DNA of 33,127 bases from the NCBI GenBank assembly GCA_016840485.1, contig JAEOSG010000013.1:1-33127 (forward strand), read 5' to 3'. Under the pieces are notes generated by a model. The model saw nothing but the letters and a program-made list of their open reading frames with translations, was not told the origin of the DNA and did not search any database. Shown in pieces: positions 7,460 through 17,000 of the stretch; the stretch's first letter is position 1; the number at the start of each line of letters is the position of its first letter. The position numbers and the translations under genes were made by a program. The DNA is from Candidatus Baldrarchaeota archaeon (GTDB lineage: Archaea; Asgardarchaeota; Baldrarchaeia; Baldrarchaeales; DXJG01).

Positions 7460-8407
7460 TTGGAACCCTACATATTATTTAAAAAAGAAGGAAAGTATGT
7501 CGCAGCTCCAGCCACATTACTTGATGACTTTAATAAGATATTAGCGGTTGCTAATCCATTAAGATTAAAAATCTTAAAAACGCTTGCTTCTCAACCAATG
7601 TATTCGCGTCAATTAGCCAACTACCTTAAGGTTGATGAGCAAACCATATATTATCATATTAAACTATTAGAAAAAACCGGCCTTATAAAGCTTCAAAAGA
7701 GAGAGGAAAAAAAGGGAGCTGTAGCCAAATATTACGTAGTGGAATCACTCAACCTAGTACTAAACCTAGCTGAGCCAAAAGATGTTGAAGAATTTCCTTT
7801 ACCCGCTATCCCGCTAAGTGAAAAATCCAGACAGTTTCTATACCCTCACGTGAAGAATGGAAAATTAGATACCCTTATCGTTATTGGAAGTCCGGATTCT
7901 CACGGTCCATATAGAAGTCAAGCAAGAGATGGACATTACGCAGTAGACTTAGCCCTATTTCTTGGATCAATCTCCCGTTGCGAACCGGAATTTATTACTC
8001 GATTAGATACAGAAATAAGGGAGGGAGACATGAAAAGAAACCTAATATTGGTCGGCGGGCCAATTGTTAATACAGTTACATATAAAATAAACGAAAAATT
8101 ACCTATATATTTTGACATAACTCATCAAAGTCGCATCGTTTCAAAAATCTCTAACAAAACATATTACGAGGATGAATGCGGCATAATCGTTAAAATACCC
8201 AATCCCTTCAACCCTGATGAAACTGGCATCCTAATCTTGGCTGGAAAACGATACTGGGGTACGCGAGCAGCAATAATTGCCTTTGTTAAGCATCTTGATG
8301 AAGTTGCTGAAAATAACTTTTACAATCCAGATGTCCCAGCAAGAGTGGTTAAAGGAATAGATGAGGATAGTGATGGAATAATAGACACCGTAGAATTCCT
8401 TGAGTAA
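7460..8407 (+). CDS. Winged-helix (ArsR-type) regulator with C-terminal sensor-like domain and EF-hand-like loop
   Basis: A protein of 315 residues. Residues about 25-105 form a winged helix (ANPLRLKILKTLAS, QTIYYHIKLLEKTGLIKLQ) like archaeal ArsR-type regulators. Residues about 130-290 are a globular domain with SPDSHGPYRSQARDGHYA and LVGGPIVNTVTYKINEKLP; the GGP..N phrase recalls archaeal S-layer-type domains, but I cannot assign it firmly. The last residues, DEDSDGIIDTVE at 301-312, fit a canonical EF-hand/dockerin-type calcium loop (D1, D3, D5, G6, I8, D9, E12). The start is TTG with GGAGG seven bases before it. The palindrome upstream suggests possible autoregulation. It precedes gatE by 33 bases and may share its transcript. 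Targets are unknown. Confidence 0.8.
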   Translation: MEPYILFKKEGKYVAAPATLLDDFNKILAVANPLRLKILKTLASQPMYSRQLANYLKVDEQTIYYHIKLLEKTGLIKLQKREEKKGAVAKYYVVESLNLVLNLAEPKDVEEFPLPAIPLSEKSRQFLYPHVKNGKLDTLIVIGSPDSHGPYRSQARDGHYAVDLALFLGSISRCEPEFITRLDTEIREGDMKRNLILVGGPIVNTVTYKINEKLPIYFDITHQSRIVSKISNKTYYEDECGIIVKIPNPFNPDETGILILAGKRYWGTRAAIIAFVKHLDEVAENNFYNPDVPARVVKGIDEDSDGIIDTVEFLE

Positions 8408-8440
8408 ATTAAAGATAAAATCGAAAAATAGGTGAAAAAT

Positions 8441-10363
8441 ATGACACAAGAATTTGACTACGAAAAACTTGGGTTTAAGGCTGGTTTGGAGATTCACGTC
8501 CAACTTGATACAAAGAAAAAACTTTTTTGCCGTTGTCCTGTACTTCTTCGTACAGATGAGCCTGATTTCTACGTTAAAAGATTTTTTAGGCCAGTTATGG
8601 GAGAAATGGGAGAATTTGATAAAGCCATGCTAAGAGAATTCGAAAAAGGACTAACCATAATTTATGAAGGATACAATGACACCACATGTTCATATGAATT
8701 CGATGAAACACCACCATTTCCGCCAAACGAAGAAGCTGTAGATATAGCAATCATGATCTGCTTACTATTAAACTGTAATATTGTTGACGAACTGCATGTC
8801 TGCAGAAAAAACTACCTAGACGGCTCGGTTCCTTGTGGCTTTCAAAGAACAATATATATGGGCGGTGGTGGCTACATCCCCATTGACGGGAAGAAAATAA
8901 GTATTTTGCACGTTTATCTCGAGGAAGAAGCGGCAAGAAAAGACGATAAAAAAAGTAGAGGAAAAATTGTCTACTATAAGCTTGACAGACTTGGAATACC
9001 TCTCGTAGAAATAGTAACAGGACCAGATATGAAAACCCCTCAAGAAGTAGTAGAAGCTGCAAGGCGTTTGGGCACGCTCCTAAAAGCAACTGGAAAAGCT
9101 AGAAGAGGCTTAGGAACTATAAGACAAGATATTAATGTAAGTATTGAAGGTGGAGCAAGAGTAGAGCTTAAGGGAGTGCAGCTTTTAGATTTAATCCCTA
9201 AGGCCATAAACATGGAAATAAAAAGACAACTTGAACTCATAAAAATAAAAAATGAACTTAATAATAGAAACATAAAACCAGAAGATATTCAGGAGCATTT
9301 TGTTGACGTAACACAGATATTTAAAAACACAAAATGTAAATTTGTAAAGAAAGCCATAGAGAGAGGAGAAAAAGTACTAGCTTTAAACCTTAAGGGATTT
9401 GGAGGATTACTGGGCAGAGAAATACAGCCAAATAGAAGGTTTGGAACAGAATTTGCAGACAGAGTAAAAGCCTATACAACACTAAAAGGCATAATTCACT
9501 CAGATGAAAACCTAGTATCTTACGGGTTCTCCGAAGAAGAAATCAAAAAAGTTTTTGAACAAGTAGGAAAAACTGAAAATGATGCTGTTGTAATAGTTGT
9601 TGGCGAGGAAAAAGAGGCTAGACGAGCATTAAAATTGGTCGTTGAACGCGCCCAAATGGCCTTAAAAGGAGTGCCGGAAGAAACTAGGCAAGTAAAAGAA
9701 GACGGGACATCTTCTTTAATTAGAGAATTGCATGGTCAGGCAAGATTATATCCTGATACAGATACTCCACCCTTCACGATCTCTCGAGAGAGGATAGAAG
9801 AAATAAGAAAGAAGCTCCCAGAATATCCCTGGGATGCAGTAAAAAGAATAATTAAAGAGTATAATCTAACTAAAGAATTCGCAGAAATGCTTGTCTACGA
9901 TGGATTACACAGATTTTTTGAAGAAATAGTGAAAAAATACAAGTTATCGCCAGTTCTTGTAGCATCCACCTTGCTTCAGACATTAAAAGCTTTACATAGA
10001 GATGGAGTGCCGGTAGAAAATCTTACAGAAAAACATTTGAAGGAAATGTTTGAAGCACTATCTCGTGGGATGTTTGCAAAAGAAGCAATTCCCACCATAT
10101 TAACTTTATGGGCTAAAAATCCAAATCATGATCTAAATTACATCGTAAAGGAGGCAGGAGTTCTAGCCATTTCAGAAGACGAACTTAAGGAAATCATCCA
10201 AAAAATTATTCAAGAAAACTTAGACTTAGTCAAAAAACGTGGGATGGGAGCTTTTGGTCCCCTAATGGGCATGGTTATGAACAAAGTTAGGGGCAGGATT
10301 GACGGTGCAACAGTTAGTAGAGTGCTTCAACAAAAATTAAAAGAGATTACATCCAGCAAATGA
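8441..10363 (+). CDS. gatE: Glutamyl-tRNA(Gln) amidotransferase subunit E
   Basis: The GatB-related kinase/transamidase subunit of the archaeal GatDE enzyme, which converts misacylated Glu-tRNA(Gln) to Gln-tRNA(Gln). The N-terminal GLEIHVQLDTKKKLFCRC is diagnostic. A cradle domain follows with DGSVPCGFQRT, LEEEAARKD, RLGIPLVEIVTGPDM and RRGLGTIRQDINVSI. There is an AspRS-like insertion (GFGGLLGREIQPNRRFGTEFADRV), and the C-terminal helical and YqeY-like tail ends GPLMGMVMNKVRGRIDGATVSRVL. Length of 640 residues is typical. I start at the ATG at 8441 because AGGTG lies just before it; the track's GTG at 8432 is part of that SD. Its partner gatD converges from the opposite strand. Confidence 0.96.
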   Translation: MTQEFDYEKLGFKAGLEIHVQLDTKKKLFCRCPVLLRTDEPDFYVKRFFRPVMGEMGEFDKAMLREFEKGLTIIYEGYNDTTCSYEFDETPPFPPNEEAVDIAIMICLLLNCNIVDELHVCRKNYLDGSVPCGFQRTIYMGGGGYIPIDGKKISILHVYLEEEAARKDDKKSRGKIVYYKLDRLGIPLVEIVTGPDMKTPQEVVEAARRLGTLLKATGKARRGLGTIRQDINVSIEGGARVELKGVQLLDLIPKAINMEIKRQLELIKIKNELNNRNIKPEDIQEHFVDVTQIFKNTKCKFVKKAIERGEKVLALNLKGFGGLLGREIQPNRRFGTEFADRVKAYTTLKGIIHSDENLVSYGFSEEEIKKVFEQVGKTENDAVVIVVGEEKEARRALKLVVERAQMALKGVPEETRQVKEDGTSSLIRELHGQARLYPDTDTPPFTISRERIEEIRKKLPEYPWDAVKRIIKEYNLTKEFAEMLVYDGLHRFFEEIVKKYKLSPVLVASTLLQTLKALHRDGVPVENLTEKHLKEMFEALSRGMFAKEAIPTILTLWAKNPNHDLNYIVKEAGVLAISEDELKEIIQKIIQENLDLVKKRGMGAFGPLMGMVMNKVRGRIDGATVSRVLQQKLKEITSSK

Positions 10364-10374
10364 TGATAATAGGT

Positions 10375-11754
10375 CTAAAGCTGTTTAATAAACTCATCGA
10401 CCCCTGGAATTCCTCCTTGTAGGATAACGTATCCATTATAAGGTTCTCCCTCAGTAATCTCACCGGCAATATTTGTTTGTACAAGTTTCCTTATTTCATC
10501 CATGTTTTGCGTATGTCCCAAGATCCACATCAATTTCATATAAGCTACCTCTGGAAGCATGTTCATAGCAGGAATTACACCCAAATTTAGGAGATCTCTA
10601 CCAGTTTCGTAAACATTCATGCCTACAAAGCCCCAGAGGCATTGAGTTGTCATAACAACTGGGATGTTTTCATCAATTGCCCTCTTTATAGCATCAAAGA
10701 GGTAAATTGAAACGTGTCCTAAGCCAGTTCCAGCGATTACAATCCCTTTATACCTAGTATCAATAAAGTGGTGTATAACATCTGGTTTCATGCCCGGATA
10801 GAAATATATTAGGGCTACACGATCCTCAAGTTTTACATCTGCAATGACATTTCCACTAGATCTCTTCCTATAATCTTTCTTAAACATGATTATTTTCCCA
10901 TTCTCAACTTTACCGAGCGGTATATCACCAATTGTTCTGAATGCATCTCTACGGGAAGAATGCATCTTTCTAACTCTGGTACCTCTATGAATTAGCGAAT
11001 AATTATCACTTGTGGTACCATGCATACAGACAGTAACCTCAGCAATATCACCCTTGGAAGCAAGAGTAACCGCATTTATCAAGTTCATAGCAGCATCGCT
11101 GGAAGGGCGATCACTGCTTCTCTGGGAACCAACCAATACGACAGGAACAGGCAAATCTCTTAACATAAAAGACAATATAGCAGCAGTAAAACTCATAGTA
11201 TCCGTTCCATGACCCAAAACAACTCCATACGCTCCTCCCTCATTAATTTCCTTTTCAACTTCCTTTGCTATCTTAATCCAATGTTCAGAAGTCATATTTT
11301 CACTAAATAATTCGAATAAAAGTCTTGGGTAAACGAAAGCTATATTTGCTAGTTCAGGAACCATACTATAAAGCTCTTCAGGAGTTAAAGCAGGAATAAC
11401 AGCACCGCTACGGTAATCAAGCCTACTAGCAATCGTACCTCCACATCCTAATAAAGGAACTCTTGGCTTCTTTTCATCGGGCTTAACGCTTGGAGATGGA
11501 AGTTTATATCGCCCAGGTTCATAGCCAATTTCTTTTATTTCAATAATTTCATCAACATTTAATCCAGTATTGTACCCTGTAGGAAGCTTAATCGTAATAT
11601 GTTTATCATCAGCAAGCTGATATCTGGGCAAAATAATACCGCGAAAAACTCCAATCTTTGTGATGATCTCTACAACACTCCAAACCTTAACATTAAATTT
11701 CTCCAAAATTTTTCTTGCTTTTCCTCTATAACCTTCGTAAGCATTTTCACTCAC
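10375..11754 (-). CDS. gatD: Glutamyl-tRNA(Gln) amidotransferase subunit D
   Basis: The asparaginase-like glutaminase subunit of GatDE, which supplies ammonia to GatE. Using the GTG at 11754 (459 residues), a small N-terminal barrel-like domain is followed by the amidohydrolase. Catalytic candidates are T107 (in GGTIA), T184-D185 (HGTDT) and K263 (RVRKMHSSRRD), matching Thr, Thr-Asp, Lys of known GatD. The residue before GGT, normally Thr (TGGTIA), is Cys here (CGGTIA). I prefer GTG because GAGGTGG lies seven bases upstream; the track's TTG at 11769 overlaps the elp3 TGA and has no SD. It is translationally linked to elp3 and stops 11 bases from gatE's end. Confidence 0.95.
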   Translation of the reverse strand: MSENAYEGYRGKARKILEKFNVKVWSVVEIITKIGVFRGIILPRYQLADDKHITIKLPTGYNTGLNVDEIIEIKEIGYEPGRYKLPSPSVKPDEKKPRVPLLGCGGTIASRLDYRSGAVIPALTPEELYSMVPELANIAFVYPRLLFELFSENMTSEHWIKIAKEVEKEINEGGAYGVVLGHGTDTMSFTAAILSFMLRDLPVPVVLVGSQRSSDRPSSDAAMNLINAVTLASKGDIAEVTVCMHGTTSDNYSLIHRGTRVRKMHSSRRDAFRTIGDIPLGKVENGKIIMFKKDYRKRSSGNVIADVKLEDRVALIYFYPGMKPDVIHHFIDTRYKGIVIAGTGLGHVSIYLFDAIKRAIDENIPVVMTTQCLWGFVGMNVYETGRDLLNLGVIPAMNMLPEVAYMKLMWILGHTQNMDEIRKLVQTNIAGEITEGEPYNGYVILQGGIPGVDEFIKQL

Positions 11755-11765
11755 TCTAATCCACC

Positions 11766-13367
11766 TCAAACTAAATATTTAGAAACATAAGGTCCATCTC
11801 TTCGATAACCCAAAGAATAATAATACTCTCTTACTCCTATGCCACTAGTCACTAAAATCTTTTTGGCATCAAATTCCTCCCTAGCTATCCTCTCAGCCTC
11901 TCTTAATAGTTTCTTACCATAACCTCTATGTTGCCATTCTTTCCTTTCGGGAGTTTTTCCAAGCTGCACAAGAGGACCGTAAACATGTAATTCTCTAACA
12001 ATTGCTGAAGGCATTTCATTAATCTCAGGTCTGTGCGCTTTCTCGGATGGTATCCGTAATCTAAGAAAACCTATCAAAATATCTTTTTTAATGTCTTCGT
12101 ATGAAAGAAACAACTCCATACCTTCAGATGCCTCATACTTCATAGTCTTCAACTTGATGTTTTCAACATCAGGTTCTAATCCTAATTTCAACATCACGTG
12201 GCCAACTTCTCGGCAGCGAATACAATAACATCGCGCTCCTAATTTCCTAAGTTCTTTCCAAACAAGTTCTCTTAAATTTCCCTTTTTAGGTCCAGCAGCA
12301 ATAACTGTTGCTGGAATATCACGCATAACTCGCTTAATGCGTACATATCTCGGAATATATTTCCTCTTAACCTCAACCAATAGTCGAATAACATCTTCAT
12401 CGGTTAAGGGGGTGTATTCACCTTTTCGCCACATATCGTATAGAATGGTACCAGGAATAACTAATGTAGGGTAGATCTTCAATTCATCAGGTTTAAACCT
12501 AGGATCGGAGAAAACACGTTGAAATACTCTAATATCACGTTCAAAACTTGAACCAGGTAGCCCAGGCATCAAATGATAAGTTACTTTAAGCCCTGTATCT
12601 TTCAATATTCTAGTAGCTTCTACAACATCTTCCACAGTGTGTCCTCTTTGAACCAGTTCATAAATGTAGTTGTAAATTGTTTGTACACCGAGTTCCACTC
12701 TTGTAACTCCCATCTTTAACATGCGATCTACGTGATCTATTTTACAATAATCAGGTCTAGTTTCCACAGTAATGCCAATATTCCTAATGGCGGCTTTCTC
12801 AGCCTTATTCTGAGCTTCTTCTAAGGTTAAAGTTGGTTCATTGCTCATAGCGTCTAAGCATCGTCTAACAAACCACTCTTGATAACAAAGCGGATAGGCA
12901 GGAAAAGTACCGCCCATAATAATTAATTCAACTTTATCAATGGGGTGACCAATAGTTTTCAATTGTTCTAAACGATTTTTAACCTGAGCATAAGGGTTAA
13001 ATACATTATGCAAAGCTCTCATAGTAGCGGGTTCACGGCCAGTATAACTTTGAGGAACATCACCGAAAACAGAATTAGGGCCGCCGGGGCAATAAATACA
13101 ACGGCCATGAGGACACGGATAAGGTTTAGCCATAACAGCAACCACAGCAATACCAGAAATGGTACGAACAGGTTTCTTCTTCAAAATTTTCAGGAACTTT
13201 TCCCTTAAATCGGGAGAAACAAAATTTAAAATCTCAGAATTACTAGGTATCCTATCTAAACCATATCTTTTACAAACTAAGGCTTTAATACGATTAACTT
13301 CTTCTTCCGTTAGAACTTTATGGCTCAAAATTTCCTCGACAATCTCCTTATAAACAACTTCCAACAA
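11766..13367 (-). CDS. elp3: Elp3 family tRNA uridine(34) acetyltransferase
   Basis: A 533-residue radical SAM plus GNAT protein that builds the cm5U-type side chain on wobble U34 of tRNA in the cytoplasm. Segments in order are [26 protein letters not shown] (cluster cysteines), the [20 protein letters not shown] helix, [26 protein letters not shown], and the C-terminal GNAT segment [16 protein letters not shown] with [15 protein letters not shown] at the end. The start is TTG at 13367 or the adjacent TTG at 13364; GAGGG lies four or seven bases upstream respectively. gatD starts within or just after its stop codon, so the two tRNA-related genes share a transcript. Confidence 0.96.
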   Translation of the reverse strand: MLEVVYKEIVEEILSHKVLTEEEVNRIKALVCKRYGLDRIPSNSEILNFVSPDLREKFLKILKKKPVRTISGIAVVAVMAKPYPCPHGRCIYCPGGPNSVFGDVPQSYTGREPATMRALHNVFNPYAQVKNRLEQLKTIGHPIDKVELIIMGGTFPAYPLCYQEWFVRRCLDAMSNEPTLTLEEAQNKAEKAAIRNIGITVETRPDYCKIDHVDRMLKMGVTRVELGVQTIYNYIYELVQRGHTVEDVVEATRILKDTGLKVTYHLMPGLPGSSFERDIRVFQRVFSDPRFKPDELKIYPTLVIPGTILYDMWRKGEYTPLTDEDVIRLLVEVKRKYIPRYVRIKRVMRDIPATVIAAGPKKGNLRELVWKELRKLGARCYCIRCREVGHVMLKLGLEPDVENIKLKTMKYEASEGMELFLSYEDIKKDILIGFLRLRIPSEKAHRPEINEMPSAIVRELHVYGPLVQLGKTPERKEWQHRGYGKKLLREAERIAREEFDAKKILVTSGIGVREYYYSLGYRRDGPYVSKYLV

Positions 13368-13529
13368 GATCCCTCACGTTGAACCACGCTTTAATTAAAA
13401 TCACTCATGATACCTTATTATATTCAAATTCCAGTTTCTTCTACAAAACTAACAAGTCAGAATAAGATATGAGTATTTCTATGAGAAAAAGTAAACAAAC
13501 AACAAAATCAAGTAATGTCAAATGGAGTG

Positions 13530-13691
13530 TCAAATAGCTTGTCCACTAGACTTTTTAAGAATTACATACTTAATATAGTTCTTTCTATTTCTCACACGTG
13601 GAACAGGACTTCTCCTAGGTTTAGCTTCCACTTTCGGAGTCTGATTCCTAACCTTTCCAGCCTTACTTAATGAACCATGTGAACCAGGCAT
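13530..13691 (-). CDS. rps30e: Small ribosomal subunit protein eS30
   Basis: A 53-residue gene below the ORF-track cutoff. Reading the minus strand from the ATG at 13691 gives [19 protein letters not shown], then a Lys/Arg/Pro-rich stretch, [19 protein letters not shown], and TGA at 13530-13532. The HGSL.KAGKVR.QTPK and PR.RNR.NYIK blocks are the eS30 signature, a basic protein near the decoding site of the 30S subunit. GGTG lies seven bases before the ATG. A TTTAATA element near 13725-13732 is a plausible TATA box. It stands alone between elp3 and the subtilase. eS30 is generally found in TACK and Asgard archaea and not in Euryarchaeota, so it bears on lineage. Confidence 0.95.
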   Translation of the reverse strand: MPGSHGSLSKAGKVRNQTPKVEAKPRRSPVPRVRNRKNYIKYVILKKSSGQAI

Positions 13692-14000
13692 AATCTATCA
13701 CCAAACCTATCCTCTTAGCTTTCCCTTATTAAACTTTCTGTTAATAACTTACAAGTAAAAGTTTCACAATTTGTCAGACAGTTGGGCGCATAACAAATAC
13801 AATTTTTTGGATCATAAAATGGGAAACGTTAAAAAATACGCATCTCTGGCACCCATATCAAAAACGATTTTAATGTCTTTCTATTTCATAGAAAAATTAA
13901 ATTAAAGGATCGAACTGTAATAGTTAACAAAGCATGGTTGATATGCTAATTTTCATTTTTAGTGTGTCAACCATGCTTCACAACTTTTTGGGCGTATAGC
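13692..14000. other. 309-base divergent intergenic region (eS30 / subtilase)
   Basis: This gap holds the minus-strand eS30 promoter at its left end and the subtilase promoter and leader at its right. A possible TATA for the subtilase is AAATTAAATTA at about 13894-13904, which would start transcription near 13925, just before the long hairpin. A 28-codon ORF at 13819 has no SD and no recognisable product. I find no tRNA or other RNA gene here. Confidence 0.5.
13930..13978 (+). repeat. Long hairpin in subtilase leader (20-bp stem)
   Basis: AAGCATGGTTGA (13930-13941) is the exact reverse complement of TCAACCATGCTT (13967-13978). On + strand RNA, pairing extends inward through three G-U pairs to a 20-bp stem with a nine-base loop (13950-13958). 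The G-U pairs would be A-C mismatches on the opposite strand, so the + strand RNA is the likelier folded form. It ends 22 bases before the subtilase ATG. Confidence 0.7.
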
Positions 14001-17000
14001 ATGAAAAAGTGGGCATTAACATTGATATGTGCCATAATATTGGCGTCTTCTGCCCATTTATTCCAATTACAAATAAGTGACAACAACCAAACAAACTTAA
14101 TAGAAAAACCACAGCTTTTCGACCTCAAAATATCCGCAGAACTTAAGCAATTGCTCATATCGCCAAAAATCTCCAACCATGACACCATCCCAGCGGTACT
14201 GGTAACCAAAAGAAGCCTTAATGTGTATGAATACAATGAACTTAAAAACATGTGTAAAATCCTCTCTAATACTAGCAGAGTTTTCTTAATAAGGGCAACT
14301 AAGAGAGCCATTAAACAATTAGAATCGTTTCCATTCACACTCTACTTGGATTCAGGACTTAAAACTGCAGATTTCCACCTCATGGATGCATCTACCACAA
14401 CACGTACAAACTATGCATACTACATAAAAGATTCCTCCAACCGAAATATAACCGGCAAAGGTATCAAGATAGGGCTTATCGATACAGGAATAGATTGGAG
14501 ACATCCATTCTTCTACTATGACGATGGACAAAACTGCACAGTTATAAATGGAACTCACGTCGAGCTGCCAAATGGCTCACTCTACAACTATTATTTCATA
14601 GACGTTGTAAATGTTAGTAAAGCCAATCAAGGAGCACTGTCAGGGGATTTTGTAATATTAGCGCCTGACGGGGCATTCAACTTAGGTTATGAATACCTCT
14701 TCGTTGATATTGATGGCGATAATAAACCTGATGCAGATCCTGATGATCCTCAAAAAGTAGAGTACGGAATTCTAATAGATCTTGATGGAAATGGCGCACC
14801 ATCACTAGGTGATATTGTTAAGATGCTAAGAACACCTAAAATTATGAAAGTGCTTGATGAGAGATCATATCCCTATAACGTATATGTTAGTGGAGTAAAC
14901 ATGTCACAATTTAATCCTGTTGACTCAAGCGGGCAGGGACATGGTGCTCATGTTGCGGGTATAATCTTAGGTGGTCATACCTTAATGAAGTTGCATGGTG
15001 TTGCCCCAGACGCAGAGCTTTATGTTATTGCCAATGGTGGATACTTTACATACGAGAATGTTATATATGGTATGACATGGCTTGTAAAGCAAAATGTCAG
15101 CGTAATAAACATGAGTTTCGGTGGAACAATAGGATACCTAGACGGTTCAGACCCATGGGACATAGCAGTAGATGACCTATTTAAACAAGGTATTATATCG
15201 GTTGTATCCGCTGGAAATGGTGGCAGCAGCAATCAACACGTTGAAGTAGAAATACCAGCTTTAAGCAACATAAACCTAACATTTAATGTACACGATCTAA
15301 ACATATATTTAAACATCTTATGGAGAGAACCTTGGAGCAACTTAGAGTTCTCCTTGATTTCACCGTATGGAAACGAATACTATCTAGGGTCTTTTACATC
15401 TCCCTCATTAATAGCCGTACCAGGAGTAAATATTTCTTGCACAAGCTCTATGTCACCAAGATATACGTGTCAGTTTTTAGTAAGCATATACAATCTCACA
15501 CCCCTAGACGGTGCTATATGGACGTTAAAAATCCATAACCCAGCCAATAAAGTGCAGAAAGTGCACGGCTACCTCTTATGGTCATCCTACAATACGTGGA
15601 ACCCACCCTACACAAGTGAAGAGCATACAATTAGCTCCCCGGCTACAGCGGACTCAGCAATATCCGTTGGAGCACTAACAAAAAACGGATGGATAGCATC
15701 GTATAGTAGTAGGGGGCCAAGAATTGACGGCGTTAATAAACCGGAAATTTGTGCACCTGGAGGACATTATGAGATAGGCTACGATAATCCCTATATTCTC
15801 TCAGTCGATGGCACTGTGTCTTTAGCTGGACAACCTCCCTATACTCACGGTCACGGATATTATGCGTATATGTGTGGAACAAGTATGGCAGCTCCCCACA
15901 TTACAGGAGTTATAGCTCTACTTCTACAAGACGACCCGAATATGTCACCAACAGAGATTAGAGAAAACCTCTTTTTGTCTATTGGATACACTCATTTCTT
16001 ACCTCATAAAGTATATCCCATGCCTGACAACACTATCGGTTATGGCGGATTTGGGTACGTAGAGGTTCCCCAACTTCAAACCGACGGGCCCAACGGACCT
16101 GGTCCTGTTTATGTTACATCATGGTATCCAACAGGCTTTTCCATAGCTTATAATTCTTGGCTTTCTGACAACCGGGGAGTTACCATAGATGGTGATGACA
16201 AAGACTGGCTACTACACTATCCAGTAATAATTCACAATGATTCGATATGGTGGTATGAAGAATTCAGTTTTAAGCTATATTCATGGCATGAAAATGAATC
16301 ACATATATTTTTCTACATAAAGTTTGGAGTGAAAAATGCTCCAGCTGGATGCATGATTAATGTCTATATTGGCAGGGATAGACCTGGTTTCACGGGTCTA
16401 ACTGATTTTTATCTGCCAGAATGGAGAATCTCTTATAACACCTCTTCAGGTGTGTCCCAATTAGAGTTGTGGAATGGTCAGACGAATCAATACGGAGTAA
16501 TGCCAGCCTCAGGCTTTTTCGGAGTAAGTACGGGTAGATCTTCAATGGATGGTAACTGGCTCATAGAATTTTACGTTAAAAAGAACTATATTGAAATTCA
16601 GAACCTAAGCGAAGCAATAATATATTTTGCAGTGTACGACATAAGTTATTCAATGTTATTAAATAATAACGATCCTTACAATAGGCCTGGAGCTTCATTT
16701 TACGCATCCATAGATCAAACACCTGTAGTTGGGCACATAAATGTGACATATGCCAGCGATAATCACGGAATGTACATAAACGTCGAAGCAGACCTTAGTG
16801 ATTACTGGAGTGACGTGAGTAAAGTTATTTTTACTTGTCTATCGCCTAACGGCGTATCCAGAACAATACATATGAAATATAATTCCAACACTGGAATCTG
16901 GGAAATTAGTTATAGTATTACTCCAGAGAATCAAAGCATAGGTAAATTTGAGAACACATTAATAATTTACGACAAATTGGGAGCAAAAACGACGGTAAAC

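Noticed and set aside
8751-9089. Antisense ORFs of 75-112 residues inside gatE
   Set aside because: Composition and position show they are shadows of the gatE frame; no SD or family pattern.
13819-13905. 28-codon ORF in the eS30/subtilase gap
   Set aside because: No SD, no recognisable sequence, and it ends in AT-rich promoter-like DNA.
13962-14000. GTG at 13962 as the subtilase start
   Set aside because: It lies inside the long hairpin and adds a Cys-rich stretch before an obvious signal peptide that begins at the ATG at 14001.
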